From Pratylenchus scribneri (lineage: Eukaryota > Nematoda > Chromadorea > Rhabditida > Pratylenchidae), in NCBI GenBank assembly GCA_030063045.1, contig JAQSEB010000234.1, forward strand, positions 62,001 to 126,000: a stretch of DNA of 64,000 nucleotides. Reading direction: 5' to 3'. The translations under genes were made by a program, and so were the position numbers. The notes under the pieces were generated by a model. It did no database searches. It saw nothing but the letters and a program-made list of their open reading frames with translations, and was not told the origin of the DNA. Below are positions 24,060-36,465 of the stretch, piece by piece; within the stretch, counting starts at the first letter, position 1, and every line of letters starts with the position of its first letter.

Positions 24060-26050
24060 TTCACATTTGGAGGGAGAAATATTTTATTAAATATTTTTAC
24101 AAAATTAAATTTTCTAAAAATAGACTGAAATGGAAAAATATTTTTAAAAATTAGTAAATTGTGAAATATTTTCGATTGAATTATATTTGTATATGTATGT
24201 TTAAATTAATAATTATTGGTGAGAGTTATAAATTTATAAAAATTATTTTTTAATTTTATTAATAAATGTGTTTGTCGGTGAAATTTCTATATCTAAAAAA
24301 TCAATTTTTTGTTCTAAATGCGCGGCGAGAAAAATCTATTAAACCGTTGGAGAAATTGTTGTGATTGATAAAAAAAAAGAAGGGCAATTGGAATGGTGAA
24401 ATCAGTGTAAGGGCGCAATCGAATCATGAAAAAAAAGAAAACATTGCCTTCAAAGAAACGGGTCGATACACTCTCGATTATAATGAGAAGAAGAAGACGA
24501 AATTTTTATTTGGTTTGAGGGGAGTGGTCAAAATATAATGTGAAAATATCAATTTGATGGGCAAATAGTTTGGTGTTATAGAATTTCTTGTCGATTTTTT
24601 CATGAGTAATGCGCCAAAATTTGGCGCAATCGAAGTTTTAGGGTGCGGCCCTTTCTATGGGAATTGAAAATGAAAAGTTGAAAAGAATTAAAAATATATT
24701 CTCAATTTATTTAGAATATATAATCTTTTTAACGGAATTATTTTATTGTTCTTTATTTTCAAATTTTCATCTCAATCAGCCATCTCGGGGTATTCCATCC
24801 TTTCTTGGCAATTTATTGGAGAATGGGCTTGGGAAAGTGATCTGTAAATAAAATATACAATAAAAATAATTAAATAAATAAAATTTTATTTTAAATGACA
24901 AGATTCAGGGTACAATTTTACATATTCTAAGAATAAGCATCTATTCAATTTTTATGTGAATTCTCCTCTAAATTTAAACAAATTAAATAGCAATCCTCTT
25001 TGATTGTGATGGGATAAATTAATTAGTGAAAGAGATAAATTACAAAAAAATATTGACCAAAAAAGTGGCAAAATAGACCGAAATAGGAGAGTTTTAGTTT
25101 TTTTGGCCATAATTTTGTCCGGCATTTATGTTTTTGATTAAACATTCTATAACTAAAAAAAGTGATAACCTTTTTTTCCTCCAAAAAAAACTTTTTTCCG
25201 CCAAAAAAATCTTTTTTACCGCCAAGACTTTTTTTCCTCCAAAAAACACTTTTTTACCGCCAATACCTCTTTTTCCTCCAAAAAAAACTTTTTTACCGCC
25301 AAGAACCCAAAAAATAAAATTTGTAATTTTTTTCTATAAAAATCATAAAATTAAATTTAATCCAACCCATTTCAAAAGTCCATTGCACAAAAAAATCTAA
25401 AATTTTTTTATTCAAAATATGTTTTAGGTCCAATATTTAGGACTCAGACACGGGTTGGAGCATCGAATCTAGGTACTATGGGCTAGGGTTAGGGTAGGTT
25501 GGGGTCGGAGCATGGGTCCTAGGGTCTAGGGGCTATGGTTAGGGTAGGTTAGGGTCGGAGCATGGGTCCTAGGGTCTAGGGGCTATGGTTAGGGTAGGTT
25601 AGGGTCGGAGCATGGGTCCTAGGGGCTAAGGATAGGATAAGGTAATTGTAAGATTCGGCATTCGGGGCAGGGCTAGCATAAAGATTCTTCAAAGCTAAGA
25701 TTATTTCTTATATGGCTGAGAGAGCTTCATTCCATTTATTTTATAATTTTATGTAAAAAAATTCAAAAATTTTATTTTTTGGGGTCTTGGAGGTAAAAAA
25801 GTTATTTTTGGAGGAAAAAGAGGTATTGGCGGTAAAAAAGTATTTTTTGGAGGAAAAAAAGTCTTGGCGGTAAAAAAGATTTTTTTGGCGGAAAAAAAGT
25901 TTTTTTTGGAGGAAAAAAAATAGCATGTCTAAAAAAATCAGTAAACATTTTCATAGAAATACGCAAAATTTGCGTAACCACAAAAAATTTTTATTATTAA
26001 ATCAGAGAAAAAATAAAAATCCTTCTTATGTTTTATGATGATATAAAAAT
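24060..26050. other. Intergenic spacer with a foldback element
   Basis: Lies between the divergent-side start of the mosaic gene and the stop of the dehydratase gene. TTTCAG at about 24123 (minus strand) may be the trans-splice acceptor of the mosaic mRNA. Apart from the foldback element at 25.17-25.93 kb, no gene could be supported. Confidence 0.5.
25172..25925. mobile_element. Foldback element with a G-rich interior
   Basis: Two arms of about 180 bp (25172-25355 and 25738-25925) are inverted copies of each other and are made of motifs such as TTTTTTCCTCCAAAAAAAAC and TTTTTTACCGCCAA. Between them lie about three copies of a 50-bp unit containing GGTTAGGGTAGGTTAGGGTC (25480-25640). No target duplication could be fixed. 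The family is unknown; it resembles a foldback-type non-autonomous transposon. Confidence 0.75.
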
Positions 26051-26053
26051 TAT

Positions 26054-29000
26054 TTAATTTTTATCTCTTTGACTAACTTGTTTATATTTTCGTCCTAATT
26101 GTTCCATCAATTCACGGACATGTTGTTCTCCACGTGTCTCACAAATGACCCGAACCATGACGGAATGAATGTTCGCAGCCAGCCAAGCTCTTTCATGGAA
26201 AATGTCCTTAATACTGGCACCGGCTTTCGCAATTTCCATTGTCAGCTCGGCAATTCCTTTTTGTGTTATGATAGGTATAATATTTATTATATTTATATGG
26301 ATATTGGATTTTTAGGATTATTAAGCATTTGAAATTTTTAATTAAGGTTTGGATTTATAAATAATTTCAAAAAAAAATTATAAAAATCATAACTTCATTA
26401 GTATGTATCAATTGCATTTTTAACTTTTTATTCCTTTGGTAATATTTCAGATTCTAAAACCAATTTTGAAATAATTTGAGTTTTTTTTTGAAGGTGTGTT
26501 ACTTATTTAAATTGCATTTTATTAGTCATCATAAAATTATTTGAAAAATGATATAAATAGCTCGGTTATATTTTGGAATTTAGTAAGATGCTTTTTTTGC
26601 ATTTGTGTTAGCTGATGGTTTTTTTACATCTCATAATTTGTTTTTTTGACTATAACTAGAAAATATTCAAAATTTCGAAGGATTTTTTTTGTATTATTTT
26701 GATTTTAATTTATTGACAATTAAATTAAGTTATTTAGCAGCTTTATATGAAAATCCATATTAATTCCCATTTGTAGCTTCCATTTGTCATAGTAACAATA
26801 TTTTATAAAGCGTTAACTAAAAAATTTTAGTTTATTTTACAACCTCCAGGCCTATCCGACACGACCACATCGAATTTGATCAACCGACCATCCACAGCCA
26901 ATCCTCGTTCAATTGTTCGACCTAAAATATTTTAAAATGATTTTTTAAATTTAAAAATAATTTACCGAGTACAGTTGTATCAATGTTCCCTCCGGTCAAA
27001 ATTGAGACGACTCTGTAAAAATTAAATATTATTTTTTATTCGATTTTCCCTGGACCTTTTCCCACGAAGATGATCTAATTTCCCAGCAATAAATGCGGCC
27101 AAGCCAACTGCGCCGCCTCCTTCCACCACCGATTTTTCGATCTTTATAAATTTATAATTTATTTAATCTTTTTTATTAGTATTGTTAAATTTTTAATAAA
27201 TATTTGAATTATTTTTTTTATACCTAATTATGATACACAGATTTTTAAGAGTAGCTTTTCCTGGTAAGAAAGACAGTTTGTGAAAGTTAAGTTTACAATG
27301 AATGAATTTTAATGATAGAGTAGAGTTAATGAGAGCTAATAAGAGAATGAAAGATTATACATTTAGTTAGCAGACATGTCCACTAACCAAAAGTACAGGA
27401 TACCAAACATTCTAGTGCATTTAGTTAGTGGACTTGCCCACTAACCAGGAACACAAATTTCAAGAAGAGAAATGAGTGAATCTTAAGAGGAAGATTTAGT
27501 GAAAGCTGAGAAGAGTGTTGTTGATATATAAAATTATATTAAACTTGAATATTCGACTTTTAAAATTAAATTTTTTAATTAGGATTAACTTTTTTTGGTT
27601 TTTACCTCAATAAGCCTCAAAATGGCCAAAGCGATTGCCTCTTCGCCAACACTGACCATTTCATCAATGAGTCCTTCGGCTGTATGCAAAGCATTATAGC
27701 CAACGGCAGGCACCGAGAGGCCTAGTTGAAAAAATAAATTTTTTAATATTATTTTTATTAATTAAAAATAATTTTTAAATCTAATTTTAAAAAATTTCCT
27801 TCAAAAATTTTAATTCTTTCTAAACACGAAAGCTTTATTCAATAGGCTAAATAGTTAAAGATATTGATCAATTTATAAATTTTTAAAAATATTTAAATGT
27901 CCTGATCTTCAACATCAATTTTCAAAATTAAAAGCTTAATCAGTAATATTAAATTAATAAAAATTTTATTTTTCTACAATTTATAAAATGATAAAATGAG
28001 TAAAGATAAAAATAAAGATTTTTAAAAAAAATTACCATCAGCCAAACTCAATTCCGGGAACATTGGCTCATCGATTTTATTGATGGCATTGTAGAAGGAT
28101 GGGCACATTTCGGATTCACTGAATAAACAAAATAGTAGAATTTAAAAATAAAAAATTTGTTTAAAAAATAAATATAATAATTTTAAAAATCCACAAACAT
28201 TCCAATGATGAGCACTTCCGGCTTAAGTGTTTTTATAGCCAAAGCAACCCCAGCAATGAGGCCACCACCGCCGACTGGCACTAAAACGGCATCCACTTTA
28301 TTCACCTTCATGAAAAAATTATAAAAAAAATATAAATATTTATTTAATAATATAATAAATTTCAATTTTAAATAAATATGACACATTTTTAATTTAAAAT
28401 TTCACAAATTTTTTTTCTATTAAAATATTTAAAAATTAATATTTTAATTTTCCCACTTCTTCCAATATTTCAAGCCCAATTGTGCCTTGGCCAGCTACCA
28501 CATCAGGGTTATCAAATCCATTGATGTATTGTAAATTTTGATCACGAGCCAATTCATAAGCGTGAATTTTGCACTCTTGGATGTTTAGGCCATGTAAAAT
28601 CACTGAAAAATATAAATGTAGAATGTCATCATGAATTATTAATTTATTTTCAAATATATTTTTTTCCAACTAATTTTGATTTAAAATTTGTGTATTTGAA
28701 TCTAATCACATTAAAATCTCATCAAGTAATATTAATTTATTTACAAAATGTTTCAATTCTTGTTGGTTTATTTTTTTCTCGAATCAAATAGATTTGTAAT
28801 TATTACCAAACGATTTAAATAATTGCCTGTTTAAATTAAAAACGTAATATGATTTTTATCATTAGCCATTTTTAAAAATGACTAATAGAACCAATATTTG
28901 TTTTTGTTGTTAATTTAATAATTTTAATTTCAAAAATATTCCTAATTTAATTTTTAAAATTTTGATTTAACTATTTTTTACCATTTGCCCCATAGCATTC

Positions 29001-30542
29001 ACAGGAGCTGATTTTCATGAGAGGCGCAAATTTTGGCATCACAACAGTGACCGGAATATTCAATTGTTGGCCATGATAAGCCAAGGCCAATGCATGGTTG
29101 CCAGCTGAGGCAGCAATCACACCAATTTTTCTGAGTAAATGCAATAGAAATTATTTTATTTGCATTAGATTTTTTGTACTTTTCATAATTTTTTAAAAAT
29201 TTTTTTTTTGATTTTTCTTTTGAATAAAAAATAGAATTCGGTATTAATATTTCTGTCTTTCACAAGAATATTTTTGTTTATAAGTACCCAAAAATTTTTA
29301 ATAAATATTTTTATAAAACATATCTTTGGTATAAATTTTGACCTACAAAATAAATATTTAAATTTATTTTTATAACTTTTTGTCTTAAAAATTTCAAAAT
29401 TCGATATTTTGAATAATTGATAAAATTCAATAACTAGCTAATTAGGCAATCTTTTTGTCACAGTTTCCTTTCTCTAAAACCAACTTTTGTTCATCACTCA
29501 GTCGCATCAGTGCGAACCGGGCACCTCGTTCCTTAAAGCTGCCAGTTACTTGCAAATATTCCTTCTTGAAGAACATGTCCACGGCGAACATTGATGACAA
29601 AGTATTGGATTTCTATGAAAATCACAAAATTATATGAAATAAAAAATTTCCCATAATTTTACCACACTCGGCGTTCGAACGATTCCATCTCGAATGTTGA
29701 AGGCGGCCGAGGAAATGTCGGCAAATTGGATTTTCACCGGCTTTTTTGGATTGCACAATGGATCGACATATGGTACCAGCGTGGACATGGGTGACAATTT
29801 TCTGCTGATTGGGCATTCTAAATGGAATATTCAATTTAATATCGAAAATTTTAAGCAATAAATTTTTTAAATTTTTTAATAATCAACAGATATTTTTTAC
29901 TAGAACATTGGTAATGAGGTATATTTTAAGCCAGATAATTAGTTAAAGCAAATTATATTATAATAAATAAATTTTAGGTCTCTAATTCTCATGAATCTTA
30001 TAAAATATTTTGGTGAGCTTTTCCTGCATTAATTTGAGTATAGTTGTACCAAAAGTATATTCTTTTTTTTAAATTGTAATAAAATATAAAAATCCTAAGC
30101 GAAAAGGGCTTTCCAATGGTATATAATTTTCCCGAATAAGTTTTTCCCTGTCGATAATTTATAGTCCAAAACTTTTTGACTAAACTATGAATAACATTAG
30201 AATTTATAGAAAATTAACTTAAAAAAATACAAAAATGATGTATTTTCGACGTGAGATTTTTGGATTAAATTATTTAATTTTATGGCTAATAAAATAATTG
30301 AATTTTTTTTTGGAATTCTAACCACTCCGTAGTTCAGCTGGAATTGGTGAAGGTCGCTCTCGTCCATTGGCCATTTGGATGTTGTTGATATTTCCACTTA
30401 TTGGGGATGAGGTTCGACTGCTTGTCGACGAAGTAGTCGATGAGTTCTCACTGCAATCATTATTTTTGATCGCTTCATTTCCTCCCATTTTGGTCATATC
30501 TGTGGCCAATGCATCCATTTTGGTGTCAATTTTGCTGCCCAT
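26054..30542 (-). CDS. PLP-dependent L-threonine/serine dehydratase with ACT domain
   Basis: Deaminates threonine (and probably serine) to a 2-oxoacid and ammonia, in the cytosol. About 12 exons join in phase, roughly 30323-30542, 29663-29817, 29485-29612, 28981-29131, 28456-28603, 28204-28304, 28038-28118, 27606-27723, 27048-27140, 26964-27013, 26849-26922 and 26054-26260, giving close to 500 residues. Visible landmarks: the PLP-lysine motif GSFKERGAR, the substrate loop [14 protein letters not shown], the phosphate-binding [11 protein letters not shown], the [11 protein letters not shown] strand, and a C-terminal ACT-like half after DRPGGIAEL. The N-terminal about 70 residues are Ser/Thr-rich and unconserved. 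ATG 30542 is the first in frame, but an acceptor-like TTTTTAG just upstream leaves room for an earlier exon. Confidence 0.93.
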
Positions 30543-30559
30543 TCCCAAATTTAATAAAT

Positions 30560-32510
30560 CCTAAAAATTTAATTTTAAAAATGTGCACGAAATAAATATC
30601 ATAAAAATTAGTGATAAAAATTGGAATAGAGTTTAATTATCGCTTTTAGGCAAACAAGTTATTCTATGAGGGAAATTACTTATAATTTTTGTCTTCTCAA
30701 AAAATCTTATAAAAATTCTAAGACATAAATTTATTCATTATGTAGGGAAATCTGACAAATCTTTTGAAGAGTTTGTCTTTATTCATTAATTCCTAATATT
30801 TCAGTAATTGTTCTCTAAAAATCCAAAAAATTTTAATTTTAAATAAATTAAATTTTTAATATTTATATTCATTACATTATTATAAATAATTAAATTTTTT
30901 AAATGAAAATTTTAATGTGGGATGAGAATGAGAGTGAAACAAGAACACTGGGAAACAATTCATAAAAACGATATTTTATATAATAAAAACGGTAAAAGGA
31001 GATTAAAGAAAAATTGGCTTTTTTTGATAGAATGAAAAGGATTAATTGAATTGGTGGGTAAAATCATGCTTATGGCTTATTTATCGTTTAACCGTATTTT
31101 AGAATGGATGATGCAATAAAAAATGCAAATATAATCATTTTGTAAAACTATGCAATGGAAAATGGAACGCATAAAACGAACACAATTAAAAAGAAATTGG
31201 AAACTGGCGTGACTGCTGATGAATGGGCAGGGACTCATTAAATTGACTGAACCAAAAATCATTGGGGAGAAAACACACAATTGAATAGAGAAGAGGCTGC
31301 ATTCAACTGCTTTTCCTCCTCTTTTAATATTTTATTATCTTATCAATCGGAACATTTGATTGGAAAAGCGGTAAATAAAATTATTTCACTGTCAGCAGTC
31401 TGGCCAACTCAAAATTTAATATGAATTCATGAATGATCGCATGTTTCAAAAATTTTAATGGAAGAAAATTTATGTCCCAATTTTGGATAAAAAAAATATT
31501 TTTTAAATGAAAATTATCGTAAAATAAATAAATCTCTTATATAATATTTTTGAGATAAATTGATTAAAGAAAAAATTAATGGAATAGAAATTGGATAAAA
31601 AGTTACAAAACCAAAAGAGGGGAAAATACACCAAAATGGAGTAGATTTTTGATCATAATTTTGTGGTCAATTAAATTTTAATAATTAGTATTTTGATATC
31701 ATTATGTTCCACAGAAATAATTTAATACAATGGTATAAATATTTTTATTAAAAACTTAAAAGATTGCTAAAATATTGGTCAAAGTCCACTTGATCTTTTT
31801 AATTATTTATAATCGCTTTATTTAATATTGAATTTTTGGCGCCCGAGATCAAAATAAAAGGGAAATAGCAATCCAAAGTTTGGGTCCAAAATATTTTTTC
31901 TTTTTGCATTTATTTGATGGGGCGATTGATTTTATGTGGACTGTGCTGATTAGGCTTATCACGAGAATTCATTTTGTTAAACAAAATACAAAATATTTAT
32001 ATGCATGTTTAATTTAATGAATGTAAACATAAATATATAAAAACATTTTTGCCATTGTTAAAATAAATTAAGAGTAAATGAATTTTTAAAAAATCTATAT
32101 AATTGAAATAATATAATTTATTCCACTATTTTTGGTTGTTTTTTTGAAAAAAAATTATTCTGAATTATTCATTTATTCGTTATGCCGATTTGTTCCTTCA
32201 AAATTTGAAATAAACATAATTCAGATAGGTATTTAAATATTTTTAAGCCTTGTAGACATTTCCATTCTTTCATTTTTTTAAATTTTGCCCAATACAAATT
32301 GACATCCTCTTTTTTGTCCACAATATTCCCTGTCCCTTTATTTTCTATTTCGCCAATTTGTCAGTCCACCCATTCGCAACTTTTCATTGACCTTTTCTTT
32401 TTTATCCCATTTGTTCAATTCCATGGTCTTCATTTTCCATCTGTGCCCTATTTTACCGCAATTTACTCATTGGCTTAATCTCATTTCCATTCACTGAAAA
32501 TTTTTTTTTG
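30560..32510. other. Intergenic AT-rich spacer
   Basis: No supportable gene on either strand; short open frames here begin without a convincing ATG and lack splice context. It separates the dehydratase start from the repeat-containing promoter of the first six-cysteine peptide gene. Confidence 0.45.
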
Positions 32511-32511
32511 T

Positions 32512-32830
32512 TTATCTAGAAGATAAAATTTTATAAATTTGGCAGATATATCAGCAGTAAAAACTTAAATTTAATAAAATTTTTTGTTTATTCAGAAGAT
32601 AAAATTTTATAAATTTGGCGGAGATAGCAACAGTAAAACTTAAATTTAATAAAATTTTTTGTTTATCCAGAAGATAAACTTTCAAATTTGGCGGAGATAT
32701 CAACAGTAAAACTTAAATTTAATAAAATTTTTTGTTTATCCAGAAGATAAACTTTTTAAATTTGGCGGAGATAGCAACAGTGAAAACTTAAATTTAATAA
32801 AAATTTTTGTTTATTCAGAAGATAATTTGC
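32512..32830. repeat. About 63-bp tandem repeat in promoter region
   Basis: About five imperfect copies of a unit with TTTGTTTATCCAGAAGATAA, a TTTGGCGGAGATA-like stretch, AACAGTAAAA and ACTTAAATTTAATAAAA. The last copy runs into the core promoter of the first six-cysteine peptide gene. One and a half diverged copies stand at the same relative place (35,770-35,935) before the second gene, so the repeat was duplicated with it or predates the duplication. Confidence 0.9.
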
Positions 32831-32853
32831 GTCAAATATTCATAAATTGGGCA

Positions 32854-32860
32854 TATAAAA
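32854..32860 (+). promoter_or_regulatory. TATA box of first six-Cys peptide gene
   Basis: TATAAAA within GGGCATATAAAAGAG, 81 bp before the ATG. The same sequence, with the preceding TTTGCGTCAAATATTCA, is found at the same place before the second copy. Conservation in otherwise drifting flanks supports a core promoter. Confidence 0.65.
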
Positions 32861-32940
32861 GAGTTTTCAAAATTGAAATTAAATACAATAAAATTTTTTA
32901 AATTTACTAAAAATTTATCTCTTTACATTAATTACAAAAT

Positions 32941-33165
32941 ATGCTCTTCTTCCGCTTTCCATTGCTTTTTCTAATTGCATCCATCATGATGCTGTTAATA
33001 ATGCTTTCTTCCGGTGATGGCGGATTGTTTGTGGAAGCAGGAGGACCTCGTCCCGGCCCTCCACGAGAAGGTCAAGGCCGATTTGCTCCGTGTGCATGCA
33101 ATTCCCAGGGGGCTTGCATCCCTGTTACTGATTGCACTTGTCAATGTCCCCGAGGCGGCCGCTAA
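32941..33165 (+). CDS. Small secreted six-cysteine peptide (copy 1)
   Basis: Single-exon gene of 74 residues; family not recognised. Residues 1 to about 32 form a strong signal peptide (Leu/Met/Ile-rich core). A conserved Gly/Pro/Arg-rich segment follows (GGPRPGPPREGQGR). The C-terminal about 25 residues have six cysteines spaced C-x-C-x5-C-x5-C-x-C-x-C, ending in GGR. The expected mature product is a secreted disulfide-rich peptide of about 40 residues. ATG 32941 is the first after a TATA box, and the stop is TAA 33163-33165. Between the copies the signal peptide and Pro-rich segment are almost unchanged, while the inter-cysteine residues differ strongly. The pattern fits a secreted effector or antimicrobial peptide, but no function is shown by the sequence. 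Confidence 0.85.
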   Translation: MLFFRFPLLFLIASIMMLLIMLSSGDGGLFVEAGGPRPGPPREGQGRFAPCACNSQGACIPVTDCTCQCPRGGR

Positions 33166-33439
33166 ATGATCGAAAAAAGAAATTGAAAGTTCCTTCTAAA
33201 GTAAACAGCACTACTATCAATGATTTATATCTAATAAAATTTTAATTTTTTTTTCGAATACTATACAATAGTTATTTGGATAAAAAAATAAAATGTTGTA
33301 ATATTTCTTCACATGCTAGAGGATAAAAGTGAAATGAATGTCAATTTCAATTTTTAATTCCGGTATTAATTTTCTATATTATATACAGTATAATCAATTC
33401 AATTTTGTTCTCCATTTCTCTTTAATTTAATTTTTATTA

Positions 33440-34700
33440 TTCGGTAAATGTTCGACAAAATGTGTTTTCCTTCCGGAAAATGTTCGCCAAAATGAGTTTT
33501 CCTTTTCCGGAAAATGTTAGCCAAAATGTGTTTTTCTTTTCCGGAAAATGTTTGTGTTTTTTCCAAAAATGTTTGTATTTTTCCGGAATTCGCCAAAAAT
33601 GATGTGTTTTTCTTTTCCGGAAAATGTTCGCCAAAAATGATGTGTTTTTCTTTTCCGGAAAATAATCACAAAAATTTGTTTTCCTTTCCGGAAAATGTTC
33701 ATCAAAATGTGTTTTCCCTTTCAGGAAAATGTTCGCCAAAATGTGTTTTAATTTTCCGGAAAATGTTCGTGAAAATTTTTTTTTCCTTTTCCGGAAAATG
33801 TTCATCAAAATGTGTTTTCCCTTTCAGGAAAATGTTCGCCAAAATGTGTTTTCCTTTTCCGGAAAATGTTCGTCAAAATTTGTTTTCCCTTTCCGGAAAA
33901 TGTTCGCCAAAATGTGTTTTCCCTTTCCGGAAAATATTCGCCAAAATGTGTTATAGCTTTCCGGAAAATGTTCGCCAAAATGTGTTTTCCCTTTCCGGAA
34001 AATGTTCGCCAAAATTTGTTTTCTTTTCCGGAAAATGTTCATCAAAATTTGTTTTCCCTTTCAGGAAAATGTTCGCCAAAATTTGTTTTCCCTTTCAGGA
34101 AAATGTTCGCCAAAATTTGTTTTCCCTTTCAGGAAAATGTTCGCCAAAATGTGTTTTCCTTTTCCGGAAAATGTTCGCCAAAATTTGTTTTCCTTTTCCG
34201 GAAAATGTTCGCCAAAATGTGTTTTCCCTTTCCGGAAAATGTTCGCCAAAATTTGTTTTCCTTTCCGGAAAATGTTCATCAAAATTTGTTTTCCCTTTCA
34301 GGAAAATGTTCGCCAAAATTTGTTTTCCCTTTCAGGAAAATGTTCGCCAAAATTTGTTTTCCCTTTCAGGAAAATGTTCGCCAAAATTTGTTTTCCCTTT
34401 CAGGAAAATGTTCGCCAAAATGTGTTTTCCTTTTCCGGAAAATGTTCGCCAAAATTTGTTTTCCTTTTCCGGAAAATGTTCGCCAAAATTTGTTTTCTTT
34501 TTTCGGAGAATGTTCGCCAAAAATGTGATTTCCCTTTTCGGAGAATGTTCGCCAAAATTTATTTTCCCTTTCCGGAAAATGTTCGCCAAAATGTGTTTTT
34601 CTTTTCCGGAAAATTTTCGCCAAAAATGTGTTTTCCCTTTCCGGAAAATGTTCGCCAAAATGTGTTTCCCCTTCCGGAAATTGTTCGCCAAAATATCTTT
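33440..34700. repeat. 34-bp tandem array A
   Basis: About 37 copies of a 34-bp unit, GGAAAATGTTCGCCAAAATG followed by TGTTTTCCCTTTCC. Variants are AATTTG for AATGTG and TTTCAGG for TTTCCGG. Blocks of neighbouring copies repeat as larger units (compare about 34020-34260 with 34270-34500), so expansion proceeded by multi-unit duplication. The unit reads open in several frames; I do not regard it as coding. It lies directly between the two six-cysteine peptide genes. Confidence 0.96.
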
Positions 34701-34749
34701 CCCAACCCTCCAGAATATTTGAAAAAAATTGAATTTCATGTCAAATTAA

Positions 34750-35760
34750 ATTGTAAATCCATGAATAAACTTGATTTTAGATAATTTTACGGTTCTCCAA
34801 TTTTGTTGATAACATTTTAGGGATATAAAATGTAGAGACAGATAAGAAATAAGTACCGAAAATCCACTAATCTAGGAAAACGATAATCAATTGAAAGTTT
34901 ACAGTTTCTTCTTCAATTTATCATTTTCATAATTTTAATTAAATCCTCTTCTAAAAATGCTATATATTATTGAATTGTATCGAAAATATCCAGGAAATTT
35001 ATTGTGAAAAATTTTAATTTTAAAAAGTTTTAATAATTCAAAAAAAGATGAGATTTTAATAAAAGTGAAAATTTTTGCTTCTTCTTAAACATATCATATT
35101 GTTAAATCCAAGCAATTCTTCTATCCTTTTCCTTTTTCACTTTGATGACAAAATCAAATCGATCACATATATATTATAAATTAATAATCACTTCATAATA
35201 AAATTGAATTCTAAAATTAAATTTGAACTAGATACTATAAAAATAAACGATAAAATATGCAAATATAAAATTTAAGAGGCTTCATAAGTATTAAACTACA
35301 AAATTTTTGGAGCAAGGGCGAATATATATTATTTATTTATAAACATAGAGAAATACCCGCAAATACTCTAGTGGGTCTTTGAAAATTAATAGCCCCGATG
35401 TATTAATAGAGGATTTCCATATGAGCATGTTACTGATCTAAACTAGGTGACCTTTTAAAGCACAATAAAATTAAATCAAACGAGCCTTATATCGTTGTGG
35501 ACTATAGGCAAACGAATTTTATTAACTTTCGAATTGTTTTAGCTATTTCCATACAGCGTACAATAAAAAGGAATATTAATTATTTTAATTTTTAAATTTC
35601 TATTTTCTGAGTAAATTTTTTTTGTTTTTGCATTTTTTTTGAATAATGCCCGTTTTTGCGTTTTTGACAAACGCCATCGATAGATTTATTTTTGCATTTT
35701 TTGGCTAATAACATACCACGATTGGCTTATTGTCTCATTTCCATTCCCTGGAAATTTTTT
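34750..35760. other. Spacer upstream of six-Cys peptide copy 2
   Basis: AT-rich unique sequence. No gene, RNA or repeat could be supported here. Confidence 0.4.
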
Positions 35761-35953
35761 TTTTAATTTTTTGAATTTGACGGAAATATCAACAGTAAAA
35801 ATTTTAATATAATAAAATTTTTGTTTAAAATTTTAATTTAATAAAATTTTTGTTTTTCCAGAAGATAAAATTTTATGAATTTGACGGAGATATCAACAGA
35901 AAATTTTTTATTTATTCAGAAGATAATTTGCGTCAAATATTCAAAAATTGGGC

Positions 35954-35960
35954 ATATAAA
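35954..35960 (+). promoter_or_regulatory. TATA box of second six-Cys peptide gene
   Basis: TATAAAA in the context GGGCATATAAAAGAG, 72 bp before the ATG, matching the element before copy 1. The preceding TTTGCGTCAAATATTCA is also shared. Confidence 0.65.
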
Positions 35961-36031
35961 AGAGATCTCAAAATTTCTGAAAAATTCTTTAAATTTATTA
36001 AAAATTTAACTCTCTACATTAATTACAAAAT

Positions 36032-36256
36032 ATGCTCTTCTTCCATTTTCCATTGTTTTTCCTAATTGCATCAATCATGATGCTGTTTATAATGCTTTCT
36101 TCCGGTGATGGCGGATTATTTGTGGAAGCAGGAGGACCTCGTCCCGGCCCTCCGCGAGAAGGTCAAGGCCGTTTGGTTCCATGTGTATGCGATTCCAAGG
36201 GATTTTGTTATCGTGTTGGTGATTGCACTTGTCAATGTGCCCAAGGTGGCCGTTAA
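36032..36256 (+). CDS. Small secreted six-cysteine peptide (copy 2)
   Basis: Single-exon paralogue of the gene at 32941, also 74 residues with the same six-cysteine spacing. The signal peptide and the Gly/Pro/Arg segment are nearly identical to copy 1. The cysteine loop differs: CVCDSKGFCYRVGDC against CACNSQGACIPVTDC. In copy 2 the two middle loops carry more charged and aromatic residues. The 3' flank is also shared for about 60 bp (AATGATTTATATCTAATAAA), showing that the duplication covered promoter, gene and polyadenylation region. A 747-bp foldback element follows about 210 bp downstream. Confidence 0.85.
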   Translation: MLFFHFPLFFLIASIMMLFIMLSSGDGGLFVEAGGPRPGPPREGQGRLVPCVCDSKGFCYRVGDCTCQCAQGGR

Positions 36257-36465
36257 ATGATTGAAAAAATGAAATTGAAAGTTCCTTCCAAACAATGATT
36301 TATATCTAATAAAATTTTAATTTGTTTTTTTTCGGATACTATACAGATGAAGGCATCCGAAAATTGACGAGTGCCATATTTGCCTCCCAACAATGGCATT
36401 ATATCATAGATCTGTAGGTAATAAATATGAGAATTTAAATTTGTCTGAATAATAAATAATGTTGC

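Noticed and set aside
25480..25640. Interstitial telomere
   Set aside because: TTAGGG-like words occur within a 50-bp unit and are not continuous; nematode telomeres are typically TTAGGC. The stretch is the loop of a foldback element.
31077..31280. 67-codon minus-strand frame upstream of the dehydratase
   Set aside because: No family, no splice-compatible link to the dehydratase exons, composition typical of spacer.
33514..34784. Open frames of 200-400 codons in the 34-bp array, and the similar ones at 38.74-39.24 kb
   Set aside because: The 34-bp unit reads through in many overlapping frames on both strands; repetitive composition explains all of them.
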